This document shows, piece after piece, positions 16,973 through 26,031 of a stretch of DNA of 64,000 bases (positions are counted from its first letter, which is position 1; the number at the start of each line of letters is the position of its first letter). Both the position numbers and the translations under genes were made by a program. Source of the DNA: Pseudothermotoga_B sp051235805 (lineage in GTDB: Bacteria > Thermotogota > Thermotogae > Thermotogales > DSM-5069); NCBI RefSeq assembly GCF_051235805.1, contig NZ_JBPNXV010000003.1, positions 49,849 through 113,848 on the forward strand, given 5' to 3'. The notes beneath the pieces are model-generated. The model was not told the DNA's origin. It was given only the letters and a program-made list of their open reading frames with translations, and made no database searches.

Positions 16973-18258
16973 TGGTCTTTCTGATAATCTTTGCTTCGAC
17001 CTTCGCATTTGGCTATCCGATTGCCTTTGGCATGCTCGCAGGTGGTATCGTCTACTTCATTGTCAAGGGTTTGAGTTTAGCAAATCTCCTGGACATGTTG
17101 GTGATAAATCTTTCAAACCAAACTATTCTGATAGCCGTTCCTCTCTTTGTCCTTGCTGCAAATATTATGAACGACACTGAGATTACAACCAGACTCTTCG
17201 ATTTCGTTCGAAAATCCTTCGGCAGAGTCCGTGGTTCATTAGGTTATGCAAACATAGTTGCAAGCATCATCTTTGCAGGAATGAGTGGCTCGCAACTTGC
17301 AGATGTTGCAGGTCTTGGAAATATAGAGATAAAAGCCATGAAAGACGCCGGTTACGATGGTCCATTTTCTTGTGCAGTGACAGCCGCCTCTGCAACGATT
17401 GGACCCATCATACCGCCGAGTATACCTATGGTGCTGTACTCGATGTTGTCTGGCGCTTCGCTCGGCTATCTTTTCTTGGCAGGTTTCTTACCTGGATTAC
17501 TGCTTGCAGGATTGGAAATGCTCATGGTCTATGTACTATCGGTGGTGAGAAAGTACCCCGTTGGTGATAAAGTCTCACTTCGAGTTCTGTCAAAGTCCTT
17601 TTTGAGCGCACTGCCTGCATTACTTGCCCCTGTCATTCTCTTGGTGGGCTTGTACACAGGCATCTATACTCCAACTGAAGCAGCTGCAGTTGTAGTGGTA
17701 TACTCCATCATCGTGAGTTTTTTGATCTACAAGACACTCGGACTGAAAAAGCTCTACAAGATACTCGTTAAATCAGCTCAAGATGTAGGTTACATAAGCA
17801 TCATGGTAGCTGCTGCACAAATCGTAAGCTACATAGTGACGAGAGAAAAGGTCGCTGTGGCACTCACAGAATTCTTCACCGGAACAGGACTCGTTTCCAA
17901 CCGCATCCTGCTCCTTGCAAGCATAAATGTTCTTTACTTTGTGCTCGGTATGTTCATTGATGCCTCGGTCACGATCTTGGTTGTAATACCTATGCTGCTG
18001 CCACTTGTTAAAGCAGCAGGTATAGACTTAGTACACTTTGGTGTTATGAGTGTCCTCAACATAATGATTGGTCTCGATACACCTCCTTATGCTCAAACTG
18101 GGTTCATCACCAGTGCAATCGGTGGTGTGCCAGTCAAAGAGGTCTTCAAAGAAATGTTCAAATTTTGGATACCAATAGAGGTCTTGTGTCTTGTACTCGT
18201 GACATACTTTCCAGAGATCTCTTTGTTCTTGCCGCGCCTCTTTGGCTATAAAGGATGA
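16963..18258 (+). CDS. dctM: TRAP transporter large permease (DctM)
   Basis: 431 residues, about 11-12 membrane helices. Family motifs are GMSGSQLADVAGLGNIEIKAM, ATIGPIIPPSIPMVLYSM, GLYTGIYTPTEAAAV and the C-terminal NIMIGLDTPPYAQTGF. It is the ion-coupled translocation subunit for the DctP ligand. ATG start inside dctQ. Confidence 0.95.
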   Translation: MALMVFLIIFASTFAFGYPIAFGMLAGGIVYFIVKGLSLANLLDMLVINLSNQTILIAVPLFVLAANIMNDTEITTRLFDFVRKSFGRVRGSLGYANIVASIIFAGMSGSQLADVAGLGNIEIKAMKDAGYDGPFSCAVTAASATIGPIIPPSIPMVLYSMLSGASLGYLFLAGFLPGLLLAGLEMLMVYVLSVVRKYPVGDKVSLRVLSKSFLSALPALLAPVILLVGLYTGIYTPTEAAAVVVVYSIIVSFLIYKTLGLKKLYKILVKSAQDVGYISIMVAAAQIVSYIVTREKVAVALTEFFTGTGLVSNRILLLASINVLYFVLGMFIDASVTILVVIPMLLPLVKAAGIDLVHFGVMSVLNIMIGLDTPPYAQTGFITSAIGGVPVKEVFKEMFKFWIPIEVLCLVLVTYFPEISLFLPRLFGYKG

Positions 18259-18274
18259 GAGGAGTGATCGAAAG

Positions 18275-19189
18275 ATGAAAGATTTCACTAAGTTTGGCAG
18301 AATTCTGGTCCCAATGATAACACCCTTCAAGAAAATCGATCAATCTGTGGACTACAAAACAGCAAAGATGGTTGCCCGTTACTTGGTTGAAAAAAAGCTC
18401 TGTGATTCCTTGATAATAGCTGGTACTACAGGTGAGTTTTACACACTCAGCTTCAAAGAACGAGTCAAACTCTTTGAACAGATCAAGGAGGAGTTAGGCA
18501 ACAAGATTTCATTGATTGCTGGAGTGGGAGCAGTCTATGTTAAAGAAGTAATAGAGTATACAAAGATGGCTGAAAAACTCGGCTACGATGCGGTCATGGT
18601 TGTTGCACCTTACTATTGCAAGCCCGAGCAGGAAGGAATCTTTGAACACTTCAAACAGATTGCACAGAGCACTTCTTTGCCCGTGATGGTCTACAACATA
18701 CCTCTCTTCACCGGTGTGAACATCGAGCCACAGACACTCGCAAAGCTTTCAGAAATCGAAAAAATCTTTGCTATAAAGGACGAAGCTGGTATAAACCCAC
18801 TTCAAGCAACTGAGTATGCAAGAGCAACCAAGGGGAAACTACCAGTATACTCTGGTGATGACACCATGGTCCTTCAGGTACTCTTACAAGGTGGTGTGGG
18901 GGTTGTAAGTGGTGGTTCACACATAATCGGTGATTTGATGAGAGATATGATAGAGTCATTTTTGAAGAACAGGATCGATGAAGCAAAAGAAATCTACCAA
19001 AAACTCTTCAACGTCTTTGTGGCTTTTCGCGGCTTGAAAAATCGAATAAATCCAACGCCGATGATCAAAGCTGCCTTTGAAGTACTGACTGGCTTGCCAA
19101 CATCCACACCAAGAATGCCTCTTCTTCCAGCCACAGAAGAGGAATTGAATATGATAAAAACCGTCTTAAAAAAGATCGGAAAGATATAA
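18275..19189 (+). CDS. DapA-family aldolase/lyase 1
   Basis: 304 residues, a class I pyruvate-aldolase TIM barrel of the DHDPS/NAL family: GTTGEFYTLSFKER phosphate/keto-acid loop (about residue 50), PYYCKP, MVYNIPLFTG with the catalytic Tyr, and FAIKDEAG with the Schiff-base Lys. In a sugar-catabolic operon these enzymes usually cleave 2-keto-3-deoxy sugar acids to pyruvate and an aldehyde. Start at the ATG behind GAGGAGTGA. Close to, but clearly diverged from, the next gene. Confidence 0.88.
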   Translation: MKDFTKFGRILVPMITPFKKIDQSVDYKTAKMVARYLVEKKLCDSLIIAGTTGEFYTLSFKERVKLFEQIKEELGNKISLIAGVGAVYVKEVIEYTKMAEKLGYDAVMVVAPYYCKPEQEGIFEHFKQIAQSTSLPVMVYNIPLFTGVNIEPQTLAKLSEIEKIFAIKDEAGINPLQATEYARATKGKLPVYSGDDTMVLQVLLQGGVGVVSGGSHIIGDLMRDMIESFLKNRIDEAKEIYQKLFNVFVAFRGLKNRINPTPMIKAAFEVLTGLPTSTPRMPLLPATEEELNMIKTVLKKIGKI

Positions 19190-19201
19190 AGGAGGTTCAT
19201 C

Positions 19202-20107
19202 ATGAAGAGACTTTCAGGTGTAACGGTAGCGGCTTTAACTCCACTTTCCAAGGATGGTACACTGGTGGATAACCAAGCGATCAAAGAGTACGTTGATTTC
19301 TTAGTCGAAAAAGGTGTTCATGGCATCTTTGTACTCGGCACAACAGGAGAAGGCTTGCTTCTAACATTAGAAGAGAGAAAAAAGGCACTGGAAAGTTTTG
19401 TAAAAGCCGTACAGAAGAGGGTCACACTGATCGCCCACTGCGGTGCTTTGAGAGTCGAAGAAGTCTCTGAGCTTCTTGTGCACGCAAAGGCAGTTGGGGC
19501 AGATGGGGCAGCAATAGTTTCACCATTTTACTACAAATACCGCCCTCAAGAGATCGTGGAGTTCTTCCTTCAGACATCAAAGAGGGTAGATGGTCTGCCC
19601 ATATATCTGTACAACATACCCGGCTTGACTGGAAATTGGATCACACCAAAGATCGCCGAAGAAATTCATAAGAGAAACCCAAACTTTGTGGGAATAAAAG
19701 ACAGCAGTGGAGATTTGCTTCACATTCTTTCTTTGATCAACGACAGTCCTGCCGACTTCGACGTAGTCGTAGGCTGCGATAGAGCCTTCTTGACAGTCCT
19801 TCAGATGGGTGCAAAGGGGTGTGTATCTGGACCTGCGGCAGTCTTTCCCGAATTCTTTGTAAAACTCTACACACAATTTACCTCGGGTGATATTGCAGGT
19901 GCAAAAGAAACACAGAAAAAACTGACCAAACTTTCGCTTGCTCTGGGAGATGGTGCAAGCATTCCTATGCTCAAGATGGCACTCAGTTGGCGCGGCGTGA
20001 AAACAGGTTCTTGCAGATCACCACTCAGATTTTTGGAAAAGGATGAAGCAGAGAAGTTCAAAGATTCTCTGACAAAGGTGCTCACAGAGGTAGGCCTAAG
20101 CTTTTGA
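19202..20107 (+). CDS. DapA-family aldolase/lyase 2
   Basis: 301 residues with the same barrel: GTTGEGLLLTLEER, SPFYYKYRPQE, LYNIPGLTGNWIT and the Schiff-base segment FVGIKDSSGD. ATG behind AAAGGAGG; 12 nt after the first copy. Two tandem paralogues suggest either a two-subunit enzyme or two related substrates (for example the epimeric 2-keto-3-deoxy acids). Lysine-pathway DHDPS is unlikely given the operon. Confidence 0.88.
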   Translation: MKRLSGVTVAALTPLSKDGTLVDNQAIKEYVDFLVEKGVHGIFVLGTTGEGLLLTLEERKKALESFVKAVQKRVTLIAHCGALRVEEVSELLVHAKAVGADGAAIVSPFYYKYRPQEIVEFFLQTSKRVDGLPIYLYNIPGLTGNWITPKIAEEIHKRNPNFVGIKDSSGDLLHILSLINDSPADFDVVVGCDRAFLTVLQMGAKGCVSGPAAVFPEFFVKLYTQFTSGDIAGAKETQKKLTKLSLALGDGASIPMLKMALSWRGVKTGSCRSPLRFLEKDEAEKFKDSLTKVLTEVGLSF

Positions 20108-20130
20108 GAGTAATCATCTAAGATGAAGAT

Positions 20131-20181
20131 GCTACATGAGGGCAAAGCATTCAATTTCTCAAGCTCTTGCCCTCATGTAGC
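20131..20181. terminator. 15 bp inverted repeat between convergent genes
   Basis: GCTACATGAGGGCAA (20131-20145) and its exact reverse complement TTGCCCTCATGTAGC (20167-20181), loop 21 nt. The right arm is the 3' coding end of the FAD oxidoreductase. It probably ends transcription from both sides. Confidence 0.6.
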
Positions 20182-21481
20182 CCATCGATGTAGCATATTG
20201 AATCGACCTTGTCCAGCCAGAACAATCTCCTATGACATGTAAGTTTTTGATCACATCGTTACTGAATTTGTTAGAGTAAAACTTTACCTCGACTGCATAC
20301 AGTAGATTATCAAAGTACGCCACACCGTTTATAACCTTGTTTAAGTTTTCTATGAAATCCACCAGAGATTCTCTGATCTTTGAAGGAAAGACCAAATTCG
20401 CATCCCCTAAAATGAAACTGCTTTCATCGAGGGTGGGCGAAACTCTACCCAATCTTTTTGTTCTCCTGTAGTCTTTGAAATCTCCATAAGTCTGAAGCAA
20501 AACCTTTCTGTCATCTCCAGCAAGGATGTTTGCAAGTTTTGCAAGGTTTTTCCCATAACCTGTTGGATCTTTAAAAGGTTCTGTGAACCTTGTGGTGACC
20601 AATACAGCAAAATTTGTGTTTTCTGTCTTGTGGTGTGTGTCTGAATAGCCGTTGACCGTCGTGAAATCTTCGTACCTTTCCAAGGTTACCTTACCAGAGG
20701 GATTCTGACAGAACAACCTGCACATGTAACCAGTGCTGGCTTTGTACCTGACCTTGACCTCATACATCTCAAAAAGCTTCTCCATGACATGATCTGGTAG
20801 CTCATATCTGACACCTATATCAACGTAATAGTTCTCTTTCACAAGATGTGGGTATCTCTCCTTGATCTTGTCCATCAACCTGTGCCCACTTCTTCCCACT
20901 GCAACAACCAGTTCATCAAAAAACTCTTCACCTTCGTCGGTAAAGACTTTGAACCTTTGACCAATTTCTATTTCCTGCACAGCAGTGTTGAAACGAAACT
21001 CGATGTTCTTGAAAGAAGAAAAGTACTGAAACAAGTTGTTGTTTGTCTGTTTCAGTACATCTGTACCTAAGTGAAAAAAGTATGCCTTCACAGGCTCAAA
21101 ACCATGATGATAAAACAATCTATAACTTTCTTCATCAGCGAAAGATTCTCCAAATTCAATCTTCTTACCGTCTTTTTCGAAAGATTTAAGATACTCAATC
21201 ACATTTGACCTATCATGCAAGGTTGGTCTGTAGCCCGAATGAGTCAGGTAGAATTCCACCACCTTCTGCTGCACGTCAATGGGAACATCGATCTCACCGC
21301 CCATGCCTTTTGATATGAAGATCTTGCCGTCCATTCTCACACCGGAAATCGTGTTGTGCATGTGGTCTTTACCCTTCTCAAAGATGCTTACAGAGTAATC
21401 TTTAATCCTACCTGTCTCTATTAGACCTTCCAGAAAACCTATCGCAGCGGCACCAAAACCTACGACTGCCAACCTCTTCAT
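20159..21481 (-). CDS. FAD-dependent oxidoreductase
   Basis: 440 residues. N-terminal FAD-binding Rossmann motif VVGFGAAAIGFLEGLIE with an E at the end of beta2 (VSIFEKG), a second dinucleotide-linked segment DELVVAVGRSGHRLMDKI, and the C-terminal FAD-closing VIGDCSGWTRSIQYATSMGYM. It resembles the uncharacterised NAD(FAD)-utilising dehydrogenase (HI0933-like/FixC-like) group. Its substrate is unknown. Single gene, convergent with the sugar operon. ATG at 21481 behind a GGAGGG site. Confidence 0.85.
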   Translation of the reverse strand: MKRLAVVGFGAAAIGFLEGLIETGRIKDYSVSIFEKGKDHMHNTISGVRMDGKIFISKGMGGEIDVPIDVQQKVVEFYLTHSGYRPTLHDRSNVIEYLKSFEKDGKKIEFGESFADEESYRLFYHHGFEPVKAYFFHLGTDVLKQTNNNLFQYFSSFKNIEFRFNTAVQEIEIGQRFKVFTDEGEEFFDELVVAVGRSGHRLMDKIKERYPHLVKENYYVDIGVRYELPDHVMEKLFEMYEVKVRYKASTGYMCRLFCQNPSGKVTLERYEDFTTVNGYSDTHHKTENTNFAVLVTTRFTEPFKDPTGYGKNLAKLANILAGDDRKVLLQTYGDFKDYRRTKRLGRVSPTLDESSFILGDANLVFPSKIRESLVDFIENLNKVINGVAYFDNLLYAVEVKFYSNKFSNDVIKNLHVIGDCSGWTRSIQYATSMGYMRARA

Positions 21482-21536
21482 CTAATCCCTCCAAGCGACC
21501 TTGAACCTTTGATCGACCAGCAAGAAGAATATACAC

Positions 21537-21571
21537 CAAAAAAGGCTGGACAGATTGCTCTGCCCAGCCCA
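21537..21571 (-). terminator. Rho-independent terminator of the 93/158-residue gene pair
   Basis: On the minus strand, GGCTGGGCAG-AGCAAT-CTGTCCAGCC (one G-T pair) followed by TTTTTTT. It ends the transcript that carries the two small unknown genes before the FAD oxidoreductase. Confidence 0.85.
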
Positions 21572-21654
21572 AATCTGACTGCTCTGTGAAGCTGTGAAGT
21601 ACTCTGTCTCATCTGACTTTACTAAACCAAAGGCTCTGTTGTATCAAATCTTTA

Positions 21655-21936
21655 TCAAGCTGATTGTCGGTTCTCCTTGGCTGGAATCTGAGAAAGTCTC
21701 AAGTACATAGCCAAGAGTGCTGTCAGCAGTTCATCTGATTGTTTGAAAAGCTCTGAACCTTTGAAGTGCAGCTCATAGATAATATCTGAAAACTCTTTTG
21801 TCTCTTGAACACTGGATGCTGTTTCAAGATTCTCAGTTGCTTTCTGCAGAATACCGATCATCAGGTTGACCGACTGGACAGCGTTCTGAATCGAATCTGC
21901 ATACATACTAACCAATTTGAAGAATTCACTTCTCAT
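21655..21936 (-). CDS. Unknown 93-residue helical protein
   Basis: 93 residues, predicted all-helical with heptad-like spacing (MRSEFFKLVSMYADSIQ, LMIGILQKATENLETA, DIIYELHFKGSELFKQ). No family recognised. It overlaps the end of the 158-residue gene by 11 nt, so the two are coupled. The pair is transcribed towards a strong terminator and lies on the same strand as the Lon-SAVED gene, 410 bp downstream of it, so a link to the CRISPR signalling module is possible but unproven. Confidence 0.6.
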   Translation of the reverse strand: MRSEFFKLVSMYADSIQNAVQSVNLMIGILQKATENLETASSVQETKEFSDIIYELHFKGSELFKQSDELLTALLAMYLRLSQIPAKENRQSA

Positions 21937-22402
21937 TATTCAGCTCACCTCCCATCAACCCACTTTCTGCCAATTCTTCAGCAAGATCATCGATCGTTTG
22001 TTCCATCAATTCCACCTTCAACACCTTTCCTGGTGCAGTCATATTCATCAACTGATAAAGTTCGTCCTCCGTGTGATTAGTAATAACCTCATACAGATGA
22101 AAAACTGAATTTGCGAAACCAGAGCAACGAACTATCAACTTTTTCTTGAAAAGAAGATCTTTCACTGAAAGCCATCCTTCGTAGCTCACCATTCTCAAGT
22201 CTCGATTGATCTCGATTTTGTCTACGTCGATAACAGATTTGTATCTTCTGCCTAAAAAACGTCCCACGCCTTCAATGTCGATCCTCCAACTCAAAACACT
22301 GTGATCATTTTTCATTTTGCGTCCGTTAAAAAGTGTAAAAAAATCATTGTCGTGAAGCCACTTGAACTCATCTGCTGTCAGGTTCTCAACATTTTTCAGC
22401 AT
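21926..22402 (-). CDS. Unknown 158-residue protein
   Basis: 158 residues, mixed alpha/beta, acidic C-terminus (MEQTIDDLAEELAESGLMGG). No motif I can name. An AAAGGGGG site precedes the ATG (positions 22403-22412 on the minus strand), so it is probably a real, well translated gene. Coupled with the 93-residue gene downstream. Confidence 0.6.
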   Translation of the reverse strand: MLKNVENLTADEFKWLHDNDFFTLFNGRKMKNDHSVLSWRIDIEGVGRFLGRRYKSVIDVDKIEINRDLRMVSYEGWLSVKDLLFKKKLIVRCSGFANSVFHLYEVITNHTEDELYQLMNMTAPGKVLKVELMEQTIDDLAEELAESGLMGGELNNEK

Positions 22403-22812
22403 TTAAAACCCCCTTTCGTCGAAATACCCTGCTTTTCCAGGTAATATTTGGCATTTGAAGATGAACTTCACTGAATGAGATTGCCATCAAAAGATGAGAA
22501 TGCTCTAAGTGCGGGGCTCTTTATGCAAGTTTTAATGGTGATCTGTGCAAACACTGCGATTCGAATGTACATGAATAGATTCATTACTCAATTCACATCG
22601 TAGACAGTTCTTTGTACTTCCAGTTCGCGCGTGTGGTGCAGAGTTTAAGACCACTGAGCCATACAAATCAATCTATGACTTATGACTGTGAACCGATCGA
22701 ATTTCTGACAGTTGGCATAGAATCTGTCCCTAATTCTTTTGAAAGTACCTTTGATCATGAGGTCTTTGTAACGCTTTACAATCATCTGGTGAGCCAAGAG
22801 ATCGGTTGACCA
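22403..22812. other. Intergenic region with a zinc-ribbon relic
   Basis: No intact gene. On the plus strand, about 22505-22577 reads ECSKCGALYASFNGDLCKHC and ends in VHE-stop, a perfect four-cysteine zinc ribbon, but an in-frame TGA lies one codon before it and no start is available. A 65-codon open frame at 22612-22809 has no recognisable content. The stretch looks like the remnant of a lost gene. Confidence 0.4.
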
Positions 22813-24249
22813 TCAAGTGCGCAGATCTTCTAATCTGACTGCTTCAAAGTACGGCAGTTTCTTTCCAGTAGTGTATTGATAGATCGATGCATTCACAAAT
22901 GGACCGAGTGCCATGCCCAGGGCAAAGGCTATCGGTACGGGGAGGCTTAGAAAGAAGTGTAACCGTTCAAAATGTGCCTTATCCCTTACAGACTGAATTA
23001 TCGTCATCAGCTCAGCAACTTCCTGTGACCAATCAGAGACCTTTATTCCTCCAAGCTCTTTGTGAAATATCTTCACTATTTTCGCATCTATTTTCCTCTT
23101 TTTCAGATAGATACCTACATCTGAAAAGGGACTGTGTGACGCAAAATGAATTACGAAGGCACAATCTCTGCCATCTCCTGTTTCCTCAACATCTGTTTTT
23201 TCCAAATCGCTCATTTTCATTAATTTCTTAATACTCCTCGCATTAGCTCTCAAGTCTATCACCCTGTGGTATTCATTCGATTGATAATGATACAAGACTA
23301 TCGAGTTTTGTGCCCCAAAGGCTGCACCAATACCCATCGCCAGCGATGATGGACCAATAATAGAAAGATGTGGTGTTGCTCCTGTAGAGATGATTCTGCT
23401 GAGCATCTTTGATAACTTGACAACTTCTCTTTGGAAATCACAGTCTCTGAGAGTTGGTGAACTATACACCAAAGACACCTTTGAGAGTTTTTGGAATAAC
23501 CTTTCATTTACCACAGATTCAATCTTTTCCTTGAGTCTGTGGTAAGATTCCTCCAAGTAGTTTCTGCTGGTCTTATTTGAATAAGAGACCAAGAACGCTA
23601 CATCGTGCTTCTTCGAGGTTAGATATCTTTTAAGCTCTCTGGCATCGGAAACTTCGTGAGAGCTGATGAGTACCTTACCCAGTTTCCTTGCAAGTCTTTC
23701 TTTCTCTTCGTAGTTTTCAACAGACTTTATCGTGAAGTCTTCATAAAGACTTCCTGTGAATATCATCTTTGGATTAACTCTTTCAGCAACCAAAGCAACG
23801 TACAAAGACAAGATAAAAGATTCATCGACAATGTCAGTGTCAAAGACCACCGAAAAGGTCTTACCAAGCATATAAGAAAGCTTCTCAATGTGCTGCTCAG
23901 CGGCGCATATATTTGTGAAAGTTCTGCGCGTATTGAATACTAAACCACGTGCTATTCTCGCACCATTCTTTGAGATCACCGGAAAATCAAACGAAGTATA
24001 ACTTTCATTGAGAAGATCAAAAGCCAGTTCTGCATCTTTGTCAAACAACTCTGCGAGTTTTTCATGATTTTTGTAGTTGCTCCTTCTTGCCCTCAAAAGT
24101 ATTTCATAGATGATGACAGAGTACTCTTCACCTCTGTCTTTACAGACATCTGCAAGTGTCTCGATCGCCTCGTCGAGGGTCAATGCATCTTCCCTTAAGG
24201 CACAGACGAAGAATTCCTGATTTTGTTTTAACAATCCTGAAAACTTCAA
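22813..24249 (-). CDS. Lon-SAVED protease, CalpL-like CRISPR effector
   Basis: 478 residues from a TTG at 24249 (GGGGG site, spacing 7; the frame stays open to 24291, but a likely -10 lies there). Residues about 105-200 resemble a Lon protease domain: a helix after DIVDES, MIFTGSL (the TGE-like strand), NYEEKERLARKLG (the KEKLLAA-like helix) and VLISS. Candidate dyad Ser144/Lys183, close in position and spacing to published CalpL (Ser152/Lys193). The C-terminal half has two SAVED halves: HLSIIGPSSLAMGIGAAFG and LHFFLSLPVPIAFALGMALG. SAVED binds cyclic oligonucleotides, so it would be activated by Cas10-made cA4. Divergent to a sigma-like gene. Confidence 0.75.
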   Translation of the reverse strand: MKFSGLLKQNQEFFVCALREDALTLDEAIETLADVCKDRGEEYSVIIYEILLRARRSNYKNHEKLAELFDKDAELAFDLLNESYTSFDFPVISKNGARIARGLVFNTRRTFTNICAAEQHIEKLSYMLGKTFSVVFDTDIVDESFILSLYVALVAERVNPKMIFTGSLYEDFTIKSVENYEEKERLARKLGKVLISSHEVSDARELKRYLTSKKHDVAFLVSYSNKTSRNYLEESYHRLKEKIESVVNERLFQKLSKVSLVYSSPTLRDCDFQREVVKLSKMLSRIISTGATPHLSIIGPSSLAMGIGAAFGAQNSIVLYHYQSNEYHRVIDLRANARSIKKLMKMSDLEKTDVEETGDGRDCAFVIHFASHSPFSDVGIYLKKRKIDAKIVKIFHKELGGIKVSDWSQEVAELMTIIQSVRDKAHFERLHFFLSLPVPIAFALGMALGPFVNASIYQYTTGKKLPYFEAVRLEDLRT

Positions 24250-24266
24250 AGAATAACCCCCAGCAT

Positions 24267-24334
24267 ATTTTATCGCTGAAAGTACTAACAAAACAAAGAG
24301 TTTTGTTCTTTCAACAAGTAACTAATACTATAAT
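24267..24334. promoter_or_regulatory. Divergent promoter region between the CalpL-like and sigma-like genes
   Basis: Minus strand: TTGTTT, 18 nt, TAAAAT (-10 at 24267-24272), which would place transcription just before the chosen calpL TTG. Plus strand: a perfect TATAAT at 24329-24334 with no good -35 at the usual distance. The lack of a -35 could indicate an activator or an alternative sigma factor. Confidence 0.4.
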
Positions 24335-24434
24335 ACTAAAACACAAAAAGATGTGCTAAGATAATCTTTGGGAATCTGATAGTTCTACGACGAATTTTTT
24401 TCAGAGCTCTGGCTGTGGGGGCGTTTTGATACCA

Positions 24435-25097
24435 ATGTTTGTGAAGAGCGAATGTATCAAATTTCAAGAAACCAACAATATATCGAGCAAGTTTTACAGA
24501 TATCTTCTGAATCTTTTCAAACACCAATTACGCACATTATCTGTAACCAAAAAGATTTCCCCCTCTCTGGCAGAAGATTTCCTGCACGATTTCCTCGTAA
24601 AAAAATTTCCAAGAATCTGCCAGATTCTCGTTCAAAAGGGCGATCAAATTCTTCAGCTTGATGCTTACCTGCGACGATCTGTAACAAACTTTCTTAAAGA
24701 CCAAATCAAATGTGAAAGACGAAATAGGGTTGAATCACTCAACAGAAGCTTAGATCGGCAAGAAGACGATGATGATTTCATAGAAATCATTCCATGCGAA
24801 ACTGAAGATGCCTACAGTGACGTGCTTGCCGAAGACTCTTACGAAGAACTTTTGAAGTATTGCGCCAAGAAAAAGACGGATTTTAAAAGATACGTATGTT
24901 TCTTGGTCTCAAGAACTTTTATGAATGAAGAGAAATACGATGATCCAAGTTGGTCTGATTCTTACAAGTACAAAATAATCGAAAGAACAAGAAAGTTCTT
25001 AAAAGATTTCGCTGAAAAGTACTCTGTCGAAGAAAAGACAATGGGTAAGGTTCTTTTGAAATTCCTGTCAGAGATTTGCGAAAAAAACAGTCTCTAA
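24435..25097 (+). CDS. Sigma-factor-like protein (possible CalpS)
   Basis: 220 residues. Residues about 35-100 look like ECF sigma region 2: SLAEDFLHDFLVKKFP (the AEDLLQEVFL-type helix), then DAYLRRSVTNFLKDQIKCERR (the AYLRRVVRN...D..R.RR helix) and an acidic linker (EDDDDFIEIIP). The C-terminal half is helical but no clear region 4 HTH is visible, so it is atypical. It stands head to head with the Lon-SAVED gene and next to a possible CalpT, matching the CalpL-CalpT-CalpS complex in which cA4 leads to sigma release. The start is ambiguous (TTG 24426 or ATG 24435). Confidence 0.6.
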   Translation: MFVKSECIKFQETNNISSKFYRYLLNLFKHQLRTLSVTKKISPSLAEDFLHDFLVKKFPRICQILVQKGDQILQLDAYLRRSVTNFLKDQIKCERRNRVESLNRSLDRQEDDDDFIEIIPCETEDAYSDVLAEDSYEELLKYCAKKKTDFKRYVCFLVSRTFMNEEKYDDPSWSDSYKYKIIERTRKFLKDFAEKYSVEEKTMGKVLLKFLSEICEKNSL

Positions 25098-25142
25098 CAG
25101 TAGAGAAAGATACAAAGCTTCAGATCTCTGGAGGTTAAGAAG

Positions 25143-25910
25143 ATGTCTTTGCTGGAAAGATTCCTTTTACTTTACAAAGAATCGATAAAAGATATTACTT
25201 CTGTTATTCCAAACAAGGTAGAGCTCGAATCTGAATTGGGCGTGGGCACGGTCTTCGTTATCTATACCAACTGGCTACCATTCTACGGTGTGATTCTTGA
25301 CAAAGACGAAATGATCAAATTCGCCTACCTAACGACCTTCCTTCCTTTAGCCTCTCTCGAAGCGCCGATTTTGAAAGTGAACGATCTGTTCGAAGAAACC
25401 AAGCTGACGCACCTTGTTTTTGAAATAGAAGAACCAGTTGCAAAGAGATTTTTCAAAGCACTGAAGCCCGTCAAGCACCCACAACAGATAAGAGACACGG
25501 TAGAGAAGTTGAAGAATTTGCACTATGGACGAATTCATAGAGAATTCTTCAACCTGGAAGAGAAAAGTGTAAGATTGCTACTCCAGTTGATGAATGAAGA
25601 TGAAAAGATAATTTACCCGCCACATCAAGTCATTGAGAAATTTCGCCAATTAATTCAGACCAAAGCGGTTGCTGCAACTGGAATGAAAACTTCAAGGGTT
25701 GGTGATCTTATCGTTGTGCAAGACGAGCTGGGAATGAGGTTGTTCTTTCCCGATGAATACAAAAGCAGAAGTGGTGAGATATACCTTTTTGATGAGTTGA
25801 TCTTTCGAGGGAAGCTGAACGATGGGTTGTTGATCAGAAACTTACCCAACCTCATTTCATACTTGTCGGAAGGAGTGATAGAGATCAAATTGACAGATCA
25901 AGAGAATTAG
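25143..25910 (+). CDS. Candidate CalpT-like protein (MazF-like fold proposed)
   Basis: 255 residues, about 30 kDa. An N-terminal beta-rich part (GTVFVIYTNWLPFYGVILDK, KFAYLTTFLPLASLEAP) could be an SH3-like MazF barrel; a helical middle and a second beta-rich end (GDLIVVQDELGMRLFF) follow. I do not recognise a family by motif. The assignment rests on size (published CalpT is about 33 kDa) and on position between the sigma-like gene and the type III genes. If right, it would hold the sigma-like protein until cut by the Lon-SAVED protease. ATG behind GGAGG. Confidence 0.45.
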   Translation: MSLLERFLLLYKESIKDITSVIPNKVELESELGVGTVFVIYTNWLPFYGVILDKDEMIKFAYLTTFLPLASLEAPILKVNDLFEETKLTHLVFEIEEPVAKRFFKALKPVKHPQQIRDTVEKLKNLHYGRIHREFFNLEEKSVRLLLQLMNEDEKIIYPPHQVIEKFRQLIQTKAVAATGMKTSRVGDLIVVQDELGMRLFFPDEYKSRSGEIYLFDELIFRGKLNDGLLIRNLPNLISYLSEGVIEIKLTDQEN

Positions 25911-26031
25911 TATTCTTTTTCGAACTGAACATCTGTAGCTCTGTGCCAACTGTCATAAACAGCCATCTAAGTCAGTCATTAAATAACGAAGTAACGACGG
26001 TCAAAGAAATCTGAGATTGGGGGGACAAAGA

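Noticed and set aside
22612..22809. 65-codon plus-strand open frame beside the Lon-SAVED gene
   Set aside because: No ribosome site and no similarity to known families; treated as part of a decayed region.
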